A DNA stretch of 64,000 bases from Streptomyces spongiicola (lineage in GTDB: Bacteria > Actinomycetota > Actinomycetes > Streptomycetales > Streptomycetaceae): positions 4,241,501-4,305,500 of the forward strand of contig NZ_CP029254.1 in NCBI RefSeq assembly GCF_003122365.1, given 5' to 3'. Positions 52,430 through 60,990 of the stretch are shown here, piece by piece (position 1 is the stretch's first letter; the number at the start of each line of letters is the position of its first letter). The notes beneath the pieces are model-generated. The model did no database searches. It was given only the letters and a program-made list of their open reading frames with translations, and was not told the DNA's origin. A program made the translations under genes and the position numbers.

Positions 52430-52810
52430 ATGGCACGCGTTTCCGGTGTTGACATCCCGCGCGACAAGCGCGTGGAGGTCGCACTCACCTACGTCTTCGG
52501 CATCGGCCGCACCCTGGCGCAGGAGACCCTCGCCGCGACCGGTGTGAACCCGAACGCCCGCGTTCGTGACCTGGCCGAAGAGGACCTGGTCAAGATCCGC
52601 GAGTACGTGGACAACAACATCAAGACCGAGGGCGACCTCCGTCGCGAGATCCAGGCCGACATCCGCCGCAAGGTCGAGATCGGCTGCTACCAGGGTCTGC
52701 GCCACCGCCGCGGTCTGCCGGTCCACGGCCAGCGCACCAGCACGAACGCCCGTACCCGCAAGGGTCCGCGTCGCGCCATCGCCGGCAAGAAGAAGCCGGG
52801 CAAGAAGTAG
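52430..52810 (+). CDS. rpsM: 30S ribosomal protein S13
   Basis: A 126-residue S13 of the 30S head (MARVSGVDIPRDKRVEVALTYVFGIGRTLAQETL...) that contacts the P-site tRNA and bridges to the large subunit. The C-terminal RGLPVHGQRTSTNARTRKGPRRAIAGKKKPGKK is conserved. CACAGGAGCC lies upstream of the ATG. Confidence 0.98.
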   Translation: MARVSGVDIPRDKRVEVALTYVFGIGRTLAQETLAATGVNPNARVRDLAEEDLVKIREYVDNNIKTEGDLRREIQADIRRKVEIGCYQGLRHRRGLPVHGQRTSTNARTRKGPRRAIAGKKKPGKK

Positions 52811-52875
52811 TCCTCAGCAGGACGCTCTACCAGCGGTCTTCGCTGTAGGACCGACCACCTCCACGGGAGAAATAC

Positions 52876-53280
52876 ATGCCCCCCAAGGGACGCCAGGGCG
52901 CCGTCAAGAAGGTGCGCCGCAAGGAAAAGAAGAACGTCGCTCACGGCCACGCGCACATCAAGAGCACGTTCAACAACACGATCGTCTCGATCACGGACCC
53001 GAGTGGCAACGTGATCTCCTGGGCCTCCGCCGGCCACGTCGGCTTCAAGGGCTCGCGCAAGTCCACCCCCTTCGCCGCGCAGATGGCCGCCGAGTCGGCC
53101 GCCCGCCGCGCGCAGGAGCACGGCATGCGCAAGGTCGACGTCTTCGTCAAGGGTCCGGGCTCCGGCCGTGAGACCGCGATCCGCTCCCTGCAGGCCACCG
53201 GCCTCGAGGTCGGCTCCATCCAGGACGTCACCCCGACGCCGCACAACGGCTGCCGTCCCCCCAAGCGCCGCCGCGTCTGA
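52876..53280 (+). CDS. rpsK: 30S ribosomal protein S11
   Basis: A 134-residue S11 on the platform at the mRNA exit (MPPKGRQGAVKKVRRKEKKNVAHGHAHIKSTFNNTIVSITDP...), ending in the conserved THNGCRPPKRRRV-like tail (TPHNGCRPPKRRRV). It follows rpsM by 65 bases. Confidence 0.98.
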   Translation: MPPKGRQGAVKKVRRKEKKNVAHGHAHIKSTFNNTIVSITDPSGNVISWASAGHVGFKGSRKSTPFAAQMAAESAARRAQEHGMRKVDVFVKGPGSGRETAIRSLQATGLEVGSIQDVTPTPHNGCRPPKRRRV

Positions 53281-53354
53281 CGCGTCGCCGCAGCTGTGAG
53301 ACCGGCTCGGGTGCCGGGCGCCGCCGGCGCCCTCCCCGCCCGGGCCGGGGCTTC

Positions 53355-53387
53355 GGGCGGTACGGCCCCATGTGGGACGTACCGCCC
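53355..53387 (+). other. Hairpin between rpsK and rpoA
   Basis: GGGCGGTACG (53355-53364) pairs with CGTACCGCCC (53378-53387) around a 13-base loop, within the 201-base gap before rpoA. It may attenuate read-through so that rpoA can be set separately from the ribosomal genes. Confidence 0.55.
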
Positions 53388-53481
53388 GTACCCTTGCAGT
53401 ACGCAGTTTCTCGAGAGCCGGGCCCGTCCCGGCCGAGTCGGGCGTCAAATAGCGGGCGCCCATGACTGAAGGATCATTGAC

Positions 53482-54504
53482 ATGCTGATCGCTCAGCGTC
53501 CCTCGCTGACCGAAGAGGTCGTCGACGAGTACCGCTCCCGGTTCGTGATCGAGCCGCTGGAGCCGGGCTTCGGCTACACCCTCGGCAACTCCCTCCGCCG
53601 TACGCTCCTCTCCTCGATCCCGGGCGCGGCCGTCACGTCCATCCGGATCGACGGCGTCCTGCACGAGTTCACCACCGTGCCGGGTGTCAGGGAGGACGTC
53701 ACCGACCTGATCCTGAACATCAAGCAGCTGGTCGTCTCCTCGGAGCACGACGAGCCGGTCGTGATGTACCTGCGCAAGCAGGGCCCGGGTCTGGTCACCG
53801 CCGCCGACATCGCGCCCCCGGCCGGTGTCGAGGTCCACAACCCCGACCTGGTCCTGGCCACGCTGAACGGCAAGGGCAAGCTGGAGATGGAGCTGACCGT
53901 CGAGCGCGGTCGCGGCTATGTCTCCGCCGTGCAGAACAAGCAGGTGGGCCAGGAGATCGGCCGTATCCCGGTCGACTCCATCTACTCCCCGGTGCTCAAG
54001 GTCACGTACAAGGTCGAGGCCACCCGTGTGGAGCAGCGCACCGACTTCGACAAGCTGATCGTCGACGTCGAGACCAAGCAGGCCATGCGCCCGCGCGACG
54101 CCATGGCGTCGGCCGGCAAGACCCTGGTCGAGCTGTTCGGCCTGGCCCGCGAACTCAACATCGACGCCGAGGGCATCGACATGGGCCCGTCCCCGACGGA
54201 CGCCGCCCTCGCCGCCGACCTGGCGCTGCCGATCGAGGAGCTGGAACTCACGGTCCGCTCCTACAACTGCCTCAAGCGCGAGGGCATCCACTCCGTGGGT
54301 GAGCTCGTCGCCCGCTCGGAGGCCGACCTCCTCGACATCCGCAACTTCGGTGCGAAGTCGATCGACGAGGTCAAGGCGAAGCTGGCCGGCATGGGCCTGG
54401 CCCTCAAGGACAGCCCGCCCGGATTCGACCCGACCGCCGCCGCCGACGCCTTCGGCGCCGACGACGACGCGGACGCCGGTTTCGTCGAGACCGAGCAGTA
54501 CTGA
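53482..54504 (+). CDS. rpoA: RNA polymerase alpha subunit
   Basis: A 340-residue alpha subunit. The N-terminal dimerisation/assembly domain (FVIEPLEPGFGYTLGNSLRRTLLSSIPGAAV) is followed by a linker and a C-terminal domain with ELELTVRSYNCLKREGIHSVGELVARSEADLLDIRNFGAKSIDEV, which binds UP elements and activators. The tail is acidic (DDDADAGFVETEQY). It ends directly before a perfect terminator-like stem. Confidence 0.98.
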   Translation: MLIAQRPSLTEEVVDEYRSRFVIEPLEPGFGYTLGNSLRRTLLSSIPGAAVTSIRIDGVLHEFTTVPGVREDVTDLILNIKQLVVSSEHDEPVVMYLRKQGPGLVTAADIAPPAGVEVHNPDLVLATLNGKGKLEMELTVERGRGYVSAVQNKQVGQEIGRIPVDSIYSPVLKVTYKVEATRVEQRTDFDKLIVDVETKQAMRPRDAMASAGKTLVELFGLARELNIDAEGIDMGPSPTDAALAADLALPIEELELTVRSYNCLKREGIHSVGELVARSEADLLDIRNFGAKSIDEVKAKLAGMGLALKDSPPGFDPTAAADAFGADDDADAGFVETEQY

Positions 54505-54510
54505 GCACCT

Positions 54511-54551
54511 CCCGGAGGGGTGCGGGGCCCGGCGCCCCGCACCCCTCCGGG
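54511..54551 (+). terminator. 18-bp hairpin after rpoA
   Basis: Bases 54511-54528 pair perfectly with 54534-54551 around CCGGC, seven bases after the rpoA stop. No T-run. It may limit read-through into rplQ. Confidence 0.7.
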
Positions 54552-54707
54552 GAGGCCGCTCTCCGGGGCCCGCTGCCCCGGACACCGGGCGGGAGCCCGG
54601 CACAGACGTCCCCGGCACCGCCGGGGGGTGCGCGAGGGGCCCGAGCCCCTCGCACAGGCTGACACCGGTACCTGACACGGCCGGTGCAGATCACGAGGAG
54701 AAGAACC

Positions 54708-55277
54708 ATGCCGAAGCCCGCCAAGGGTGCCCGTCTGGGCGGCAGTGCCGCGCACGAGAAGCTGCTTCTCGCGAACCTCGCGAAGTCGCTCTTCGAGCAC
54801 GGCCGCATCACCACGACCGAGGCCAAGGCCCGCCGCCTGCGTCCGGTCGCCGAGCGCCTGATCACCAAGGCGAAGAAGGGCGACATCCACAACCGTCGCC
54901 TGGTGCTGCAGACGATCACGGACAAGGGCATCGTCCACACGCTCTTCACCGAGATCGCCCCGCGCTACGCCGAGCGTCCGGGTGGCTACACCCGGATCAC
55001 CAAGATCGGCAACCGCCGTGGTGACAACGCGCCGATGGCCGTGATCGAGCTCGTCGAGGGCGAGATCGCGAAGAAGGCCACCGTCGCCGAGGCCGAGGCC
55101 GCCACCAAGCGCGCGGTCAAGGAGGCCGACGAGGCCAAGGCCGAGGAGACCGAGGCGGAGGACGCCAAGGCCGACGACGTCAAGGCCGAGGAGACCAAGG
55201 CTGAGGAGACCAAGGCCGAGGAGACCAAGGCCGAGGACGCCGCCGAGGCTCCGGCCGAGGAGTCGAAGGACGCCTGA
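54708..55277 (+). CDS. rplQ: 50S ribosomal protein L17 with acidic repeat tail
   Basis: A 189-residue protein. The first 120 residues are normal L17 (MPKPAKGARLGGSAAHEKLLLANLAKSLFEHGRITTTEAKARRLRP...). The remaining 60-70 residues are a Lys/Glu/Ala tail (KEADEAKAEETEAEDAKADDV...) with repeats of KAEET, so the protein is longer than S. coelicolor L17 as I recall it (about 168). ATG 54708 after CACGAGGAGAAG. Confidence 0.95.
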   Translation: MPKPAKGARLGGSAAHEKLLLANLAKSLFEHGRITTTEAKARRLRPVAERLITKAKKGDIHNRRLVLQTITDKGIVHTLFTEIAPRYAERPGGYTRITKIGNRRGDNAPMAVIELVEGEIAKKATVAEAEAATKRAVKEADEAKAEETEAEDAKADDVKAEETKAEETKAEETKAEDAAEAPAEESKDA

Positions 55278-55307
55278 GGCGTTCCGCGACCGCTTTGCGG
55301 CTGACGG

Positions 55308-55347
55308 ACGGGCCCGCTCCCCTCTCCCGGGGGCGGGCCCGTTCCCC
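55308..55347 (+). terminator. Terminator between rplQ and truA
   Basis: ACGGGCCCGC (55308-55317) pairs with GCGGGCCCGT (55333-55342), followed by TCCCC. It sits 31 bases after the rplQ stop. Confidence 0.5.
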
Positions 55348-55373
55348 TTGACAGCAGGAGAGGCACTCGAGAC

Positions 55374-56243
55374 GTGAGCGACGACGTGAGGCCCGGCTTC
55401 GTCCGGGTGCGGCTGGACCTGTCCTACGACGGCAGGGACTTCTCGGGCTGGGCCCGCCAGACACGTGGGCGGCGGACGGTCCAGGCCGAGATCGAGGACG
55501 CGATCCGTACCGTGACCCGTTCGCGGGACACGTACGACCTGACCGTCGCCGGCCGCACCGACGCGGGGGTGCACGCCCGCGGCCAGGTCGCGCACGTCGA
55601 TCTGCCCCAGGACCTCTGGGCGGAGCACCGGGACAAGCTGCTGCGGCGGCTCGCCGGACGGCTGCCCCACGACGTCCGGGTCTGGAAGGCCGAGGAGGCG
55701 CCGGACGGTTTCAACGCCCGCTTCTCGGCGATCTGGCGCCGCTACGCCTACCGGGTCACCGACCACCCGTCCGGCGTCGACCCGCTGCTGCGCGGCCATG
55801 TCCTCCGGCACGACCGGCCGTTGGACGCTGACGCCATGAACGCGGCGGCCGAACGGCTCCTCGGGGAACACGACTTCGCCGCCTACTGCAAGAAGCGCGA
55901 GGGCGCCACCACCATCCGGACCCTCCGGGAGCTGCGCTGGGAGCGGGACGCGTCGGGGATCCTCACCGCGACCGTGCGGGCCGACGCCTTCTGCCACAAC
56001 ATGGTCCGCTCGCTCGTCGGCGCGATGCTGTTCGTCGGCGACGGCCACCGTCCGGCGGACTGGCCGGCCCTGGTGCTGGCCGCCGGCGTGCGTGACTCGG
56101 CGGTCCATGTCGTGCGGCCGCACGGGCTCACCCTGGAGGAGGTCGGCTATCCCGCCGACGGGCTGCTGGCCGCCAGGAACCTCGAGGCGCGCAACCGGCG
56201 TACGCTGCCGGACCGCGGCGCGGGGGCGGCGGGCTGCTGCTGA
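55374..56243 (+). CDS. truA: tRNA pseudouridine synthase A (38-40)
   Basis: A 289-residue enzyme that makes pseudouridine at positions 38-40 of the tRNA anticodon arm. The catalytic Asp is D63 in AGRTDAGVHARGQVAH. The GTG at 55374 follows GCAGGAGAGG and is the usual start. In Streptomyces truA normally follows rplQ and is followed after a short gap by rplM-rpsI; here a different block follows. It is convergent with the next minus-strand gene. Confidence 0.95.
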   Translation: MSDDVRPGFVRVRLDLSYDGRDFSGWARQTRGRRTVQAEIEDAIRTVTRSRDTYDLTVAGRTDAGVHARGQVAHVDLPQDLWAEHRDKLLRRLAGRLPHDVRVWKAEEAPDGFNARFSAIWRRYAYRVTDHPSGVDPLLRGHVLRHDRPLDADAMNAAAERLLGEHDFAAYCKKREGATTIRTLRELRWERDASGILTATVRADAFCHNMVRSLVGAMLFVGDGHRPADWPALVLAAGVRDSAVHVVRPHGLTLEEVGYPADGLLAARNLEARNRRTLPDRGAGAAGCC

Positions 56244-56341
56244 CCCGGCGGCCTTCGGTGCCCGGACCAGGTCGTGGGAGGTCTGCGCCTGCTTCCGGCC
56301 CGCGTTGCGCAGGCGTCGGGCCGGCACCGGAGAGGCCCCGC

Positions 56342-57325
56342 TCAGTCCCTGGCCCACGTCGTGAGGAGGCCGGACAGCGCCTTCGCCGCCTCGTCGGCGT
56401 CGCGGCCGTCCCCCCGGGCGCCGGGTGCGAGTTCCACATGGACGAAGTCCGTGTGCCGCCGCTTCGCGGACTCGCCCTGCACGTTCGCGGTGCCCTCCAG
56501 CGGGCACCGCGCTGACCAGCCCCGGCAGACGCGCAGTCCGCCGGCCTCCATGACGTCCGCCAGGGCCGAGACCTCGCCGGACGCGTCCTGCACGGGCCCG
56601 GTGGAGACGATCGCGTCATAGGGACGGTCGGAGGCGCGGGCGAAGCCGTGCAGTTGGACGCCCGGAACTCCGCGCTTCTGCAGTTCCTCGACGACTGCGT
56701 GGAAGGCGCTGTCCTTGCGGTGGGCGACATCCGCCGCGTTCCCCCGGCCGGCGTGGCGATGGGCTCCGGCCAGGACGAGGGCGCCGCCGGGGGCGTCCTC
56801 GAGCAGCCGTACACCGAGTTCCTCGGTGTGCCGGTCGGCCACGGGGTGCGGGACCTGAGCGCTCCAGTGGATGCCGGAGTCGGCCGCGAGGTAGAGGCGG
56901 CCCCAGCGCCGGCCCTCGCCCGGGCGGAGCGAGGCGACCTCGTCGTAGCGCCGGCCGGACGCGGTGTCCGTCAGCCGGGTGGCGGTGAATCCGACCGTGG
57001 CGAGCAGCCGTTCGGCCTCCCCGGCATCACCCTGCAGCAGGTGCCCGACACCGGCGGCCAGCCGTTCGCGTTGCTCCTTGTCGGGTGCCGTGTAGGTGCC
57101 GTCGGGTCCGATGCCCGCCGTGTACTCGAGAATCCGGCTGCGCAGGTCCACCAACTCCCGGGCGGCCGGGGCGGAGTCCCTGCCGCTCTCCGGCGCTGTC
57201 GACTGACACCCCACCAGGGCCGGGACCAGCCCCACGAGAACAAGAACGTTCACCAAAAGTGATGATCTCGTGATCCGATGTTCGGGGGCGGTCGTGGAGA
57301 CCGTGTGAACATGAGCTAGTGACAT
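56342..57325 (-). CDS. Lipoprotein of unknown function
   Basis: A 327-residue lipoprotein: basic N-terminus, hydrophobic segment (about 24-38), lipobox ALVGC with Cys40. The mature part is Gly/Arg/Glu-rich, with a Glu/His pattern (LVLAGAHRHAGRGNAADVAHRKDSAFHAVVEELQKRGVPGVQLHGFA) that I do not recognise as a known domain; it hints at a hydrolase-like active site. The ATG at 57325 has AGGGAGAG ten bases upstream on its strand, but this start overlaps the divergent capA-like start by seven bases, so one of the two starts may be wrong. Confidence 0.75.
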   Translation of the reverse strand: MSLAHVHTVSTTAPEHRITRSSLLVNVLVLVGLVPALVGCQSTAPESGRDSAPAARELVDLRSRILEYTAGIGPDGTYTAPDKEQRERLAAGVGHLLQGDAGEAERLLATVGFTATRLTDTASGRRYDEVASLRPGEGRRWGRLYLAADSGIHWSAQVPHPVADRHTEELGVRLLEDAPGGALVLAGAHRHAGRGNAADVAHRKDSAFHAVVEELQKRGVPGVQLHGFARASDRPYDAIVSTGPVQDASGEVSALADVMEAGGLRVCRGWSARCPLEGTANVQGESAKRRHTDFVHVELAPGARGDGRDADEAAKALSGLLTTWARD

Positions 57326-58521
57326 TCCGTAAGTCTCTCCCTAAGGGCCGTTCCCTGGCGATTCCGGCGGTGGTCGCGGTGTTCGCCGCGGGCTGCGCAC
57401 CGGGTCCCGTGGAGTCGCAGTCCAAGCCGGGCGGACGCTCGTTCACCGTGGCCGCAGCGGGCGACGTGCTCATCCATCCCGAGTTGGTGGACCAGGCGGC
57501 CAAGGACGCGGAGAAGACCGGTGAGGGGGAGGCCGGTCTGGACTTCGGGCCGATGCTCGCCGGGCTCAAGCCGGTCATCAGCAAGGCGGACCTGGGGATC
57601 TGCCACATGGAGACCCCGGTCGGGGAGCCCGAGGGCCCCTTCGAGGGATACCCGGAGTTCCTGGTTCCGCCGCAGGTCCTGACGGCGCTGAAGGACGTGG
57701 GCTACGACACCTGCTCTACGGCCTCCAACCACACCTTCGACCACGGTTTCAAGGGTGTGAAGCGCACACTGGACGCCCTGGACGAGGTGGGGCTCGGACA
57801 CACCGGTTCCGCACGCACGGCCGAGGAAGCGGAGCAGATCAACATCCGCGAGGTCAACGGCGTCAAGGTCGCCCATCTCTCCTACTCCTGGGAGTCCTTT
57901 GTCCACCCCACCCCGGAGAAGCAGCGCTGGGTGCTCAACCGGACGGACACCTCGAAGATCAGGAAGGCTGAGGCCCGGGCCCGGGCCAAGGGTGCCGAGG
58001 CGGTGATTCTCTCCATCCACTGGGGCGCCGAGTACTACAACGAGCCGGGCACGGCCCAGCTGCGGCTCGCGCAGTGGCTCACCGAGGAGACCGGGATCGA
58101 TCTCGTGATCGGACACCACGCTCACGTGGTCCAGCCGATCCAGAAGGTGAACGGCACCTGGATCGCCTACAGCCTCGGCAACCAGGTGGCACGGCACTCC
58201 TCCCCCGCGGGGATCACCGAGGAGGGGGCGATCGGCTGGTTCGAGTTCCGGGAGACGACGGACGGGTGGGACGTCACCGCCCGCTACCGCACCACGCTGG
58301 TGGACATCCCGCCGGAGGTGGCGCCCGGCGAGAAGCTGCCCGAGGGCGCGGTGGAGGACCACCGGGTCGTCGATGTCCGGCAGGTGCTCGGCCAGCCCGG
58401 CGAACTGTCGGAGGACCGGCTCGCCCGCTACCGGCTGGCGGCCGACCGCACCCGCGGATTCCTCTTCAACCGGGGGGCTCCGGGAGGCGACGGACTCGCC
58501 GAACTCTCCCTCGGGAAGTGA
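57319..58521 (+). CDS. CapA-family lipoprotein (PGA_cap metallophosphatase-like)
   Basis: A 400-residue lipoprotein with lipobox FAAGC (Cys26) and a PGA_cap/CapA domain. Motifs are AAGDVLIHPE (46-55), NHTFDHG, ILSIHWGAEYYNEPG and GHHAHVVQP, matching the calcineurin-like metal-binding pattern of CapA/PgsA proteins. In Bacillus, PgsA/CapA anchors or elongates poly-gamma-glutamate at the membrane. Here it sits upstream of pgsB and pgsC, so a role in synthesis or export of a glutamate polymer is likely but unproven. The GTG at 57319 has a weak ribosome binding site and lies within the upstream divergent gene's start. Confidence 0.82.
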   Translation: MTFRKSLPKGRSLAIPAVVAVFAAGCAPGPVESQSKPGGRSFTVAAAGDVLIHPELVDQAAKDAEKTGEGEAGLDFGPMLAGLKPVISKADLGICHMETPVGEPEGPFEGYPEFLVPPQVLTALKDVGYDTCSTASNHTFDHGFKGVKRTLDALDEVGLGHTGSARTAEEAEQINIREVNGVKVAHLSYSWESFVHPTPEKQRWVLNRTDTSKIRKAEARARAKGAEAVILSIHWGAEYYNEPGTAQLRLAQWLTEETGIDLVIGHHAHVVQPIQKVNGTWIAYSLGNQVARHSSPAGITEEGAIGWFEFRETTDGWDVTARYRTTLVDIPPEVAPGEKLPEGAVEDHRVVDVRQVLGQPGELSEDRLARYRLAADRTRGFLFNRGAPGGDGLAELSLGK

Positions 58522-58671
58522 GCTTCGACACAGCACTTTCCGCGCCGGGGCGCACAACCTCGGCGCGTATGAGAAGTCTCAGTATTGGCGGCTGTCCGGA
58601 CGTCCGGCGGCCGCGGCAGCGGTGGTCGAGTTCTGCGCCGCGCATCCGTAGAAAACAGGGGAAGAGCACCG

Positions 58672-60984
58672 GTGACATCGAGCCATGCCGCGAATTCCGT
58701 GCGGGGAGGGCGGCGGCGCAGCCGTAGACGGGCGGACATGCCGCTGCTGGGTGGCATCCGCCCGCCGATCGCGGTGCTGTGCGTCCTGGTCCTGGTCCTG
58801 GCCGGCCTCACCGTACAGGTGCTCGGTCCGGGCGGTGAGGCGGTCGTGCCGAAGGCGGTGCTGTCCTCGCAGCAGCGGTTCGCGGAGGACGGCGCCATCG
58901 CCCTGCGCGCCTCCATCGACGAGCGGGTCACCGACCTCCACCGGACCGCGGCCGCGCTGAACGCGGGTGCCCCGGTGGAACCGGAGCGCGTCCTGTCCGA
59001 CCTGGGGAGGACCTACCAGAAGTGGACCGGCACCACCGTGCTGGACCTGGAGAGCGGAAAGGTCCTCGCGACACGCGGAGAGACCATTCCGCTGGCCTGG
59101 CTGGACAAGGACGTCCTCACCGGCGATCAGGCACTCAAGCCCCGCATGGTACGGCTGGGGACCGGTGACGTCCGGCTGATGACGATGGTCGTCCTCGACT
59201 GGAAGGACCGGCCTCAGCAACTGCTCGTCGCCTCCAACAGCCTGGCCGTTCCCGCCATCACCCTCGGCCCGTTCCGCACCATGGCGGTCGTCACCCGCGA
59301 CGGCGAGATCCTCGCCACGGCCGGCTTCGAACAGGCCGAGGCGCTGAACTCGGACAAGCAGCGGGTGGAACTCACCTTCCTCCAGAAGCAGATGTCCCGC
59401 CTGTCCGACCAGGCGGCCGAGCGAACCGAGCAGCACCCCGTCACCGCCAAGGAGCCCGGTTCCCGGGGCTACCCCGGTGTCAGCGGAACCCTGCTGGGCG
59501 ACGACTACAACGGCCGGATCGCCACCGCCGGTTACGCCTCGCTCGCCTCCTCCGACCCGGAGGAGAAGGAGAGCGTCGCCGCCGGCCTCGGGCTGACGGT
59601 CGTGGCCATGCTTCCCGTGGTCCAGCAGCACGCCGGCGAGCAGGGCCGGGAACTGTACGGACTGGTGGCGGCCGGCGCCCTGGTGGTGCTCGGGCTGCTC
59701 GCCGCGGCCGTGCTGTGGGCGAGCGTGCAGCGGCCTCTGCTGCGGCTGTTCCTGGAGTCCCGCCGGCTTGCCCGGGGAGATCTGACCCGGCCCGTCTCGG
59801 TACCCCGATGGGGAGAGGCCGCCCGGATCGGTTCCGCCCTGGAACGGATGCGCGAGCAGCTGCGCGGAGCGGAGGCCGACTCCGGCCCCGCCCCCCGCGG
59901 TGGTACAGGCCGGTTCGGGACCCGCGGACCGCTGATGCTGACCGCGGTTCTGCTGCTGCTGTGGTGCGTCCCCGTCGGTCTGCTGCTGAACCGTACGGAC
60001 GGCTCGGTCAGCGTGCCCGCGGCCATGGTCAACGACCAGCGCGACCGCACCGACCTGATCGCCGACCGGGTCCGCCGGGCGCTGAACGAGGCCCAGGCCG
60101 ACCTCGTCTCCACCTCCCGCCTGATCGACCCGGGCAAGTCCGAGACCACCACGGGTCTGCTGGCCGACGCCCTGCGCAAGCACACCCGCTACCAGGCGCT
60201 GTACGTCGTGGGCGAGGGGGGCAGGGTCGTCGCCCGGGCCGGCGGCGACCCGGGCGCCTGGCGCGACGGCGACGACCTGCCCCTGGTCCGGGTGTCCGGC
60301 AAGGGTGAGAAGAGGCCGGTCATCCAGGTCGGCGCGCCCGTGCCGGAGCACAAGGGCACGACCCTCGTCGGCGAGATGCGGGTCGAGTTCCTCAACTCGC
60401 TGCTGAAGCGGCCGGGCCTCGGCGAGGTCAGAGTCGTCAACGCCGACGCGGAGACCCTCGCCGCCAGTGACGGCTTCCTCGCCTTCGAGGAACTGCCGAA
60501 CGACGCACTGCCCGACCTGGTCCGGGCCGCCGGTGTCCGGGTCGGCGCCGGCCCCGTCGAGAACAGCCTGCTCATCCGCGACGGTGGCGATGTCACCGTC
60601 GCCGCCGCGGCTCCCTTCTCCGGCGGTGGCGTCGCGGCCGACCTCGGCTGGAGCGTCGTCAGCTGGCAGAACGCCGAGCGTCTCCAGATCGCGCCCTATG
60701 AGCGCGAGGACCGCAGTGTGCTCGCGGGGATGCTCGGGCTGGCCGCGATCATCGTCTGCCTGGGCTGGGTGTACCTGGTGGTCGTACGGCCCCTGCGGGC
60801 CCTGGCCGCCGCCGCCGAGAAGCTCGCCGACGGCGACCTCAAGACCGTGCACTACCCGCGCTACCAGGACGAGGTCGGTGCCGTCGTCCGCAGCCTCGAA
60901 CTGCTCCGCCAGCAGTTGCAGACCCGCAGACAGAACCAGGCGCGCCGGTCCGCCGAGCCCCGGCTCGGCGTCGGAGGAAGGTGA
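58672..60984 (+). CDS. Membrane protein with two sensor-HAMP modules, no output domain
   Basis: A 770-residue protein from GTG 58672 (good AGGGGAAGAG site; the frame continues upstream unsupported). It has four transmembrane helices at about 32-51, 328-352, 421-440 and 683-705. Between TM1 and TM2, and between TM3 and TM4, lie extracellular regions that look like Cache/sensor domains; after TM2 and TM4 come HAMP linkers (RPLLRLFLESRRLARGDLTRPV; RPLRALAAAAEKLADGDLKTV). Both modules have the same order, suggesting internal duplication. No kinase, cyclase or methyl-accepting domain follows. Lies between capA-like and pgsB in one direction with short gaps, so it probably belongs to the polymer locus. 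Confidence 0.75.
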   Translation: MTSSHAANSVRGGRRRSRRRADMPLLGGIRPPIAVLCVLVLVLAGLTVQVLGPGGEAVVPKAVLSSQQRFAEDGAIALRASIDERVTDLHRTAAALNAGAPVEPERVLSDLGRTYQKWTGTTVLDLESGKVLATRGETIPLAWLDKDVLTGDQALKPRMVRLGTGDVRLMTMVVLDWKDRPQQLLVASNSLAVPAITLGPFRTMAVVTRDGEILATAGFEQAEALNSDKQRVELTFLQKQMSRLSDQAAERTEQHPVTAKEPGSRGYPGVSGTLLGDDYNGRIATAGYASLASSDPEEKESVAAGLGLTVVAMLPVVQQHAGEQGRELYGLVAAGALVVLGLLAAAVLWASVQRPLLRLFLESRRLARGDLTRPVSVPRWGEAARIGSALERMREQLRGAEADSGPAPRGGTGRFGTRGPLMLTAVLLLLWCVPVGLLLNRTDGSVSVPAAMVNDQRDRTDLIADRVRRALNEAQADLVSTSRLIDPGKSETTTGLLADALRKHTRYQALYVVGEGGRVVARAGGDPGAWRDGDDLPLVRVSGKGEKRPVIQVGAPVPEHKGTTLVGEMRVEFLNSLLKRPGLGEVRVVNADAETLAASDGFLAFEELPNDALPDLVRAAGVRVGAGPVENSLLIRDGGDVTVAAAAPFSGGGVAADLGWSVVSWQNAERLQIAPYEREDRSVLAGMLGLAAIIVCLGWVYLVVVRPLRALAAAAEKLADGDLKTVHYPRYQDEVGAVVRSLELLRQQLQTRRQNQARRSAEPRLGVGGR

Positions 60985-60990
60985 CCGGCA

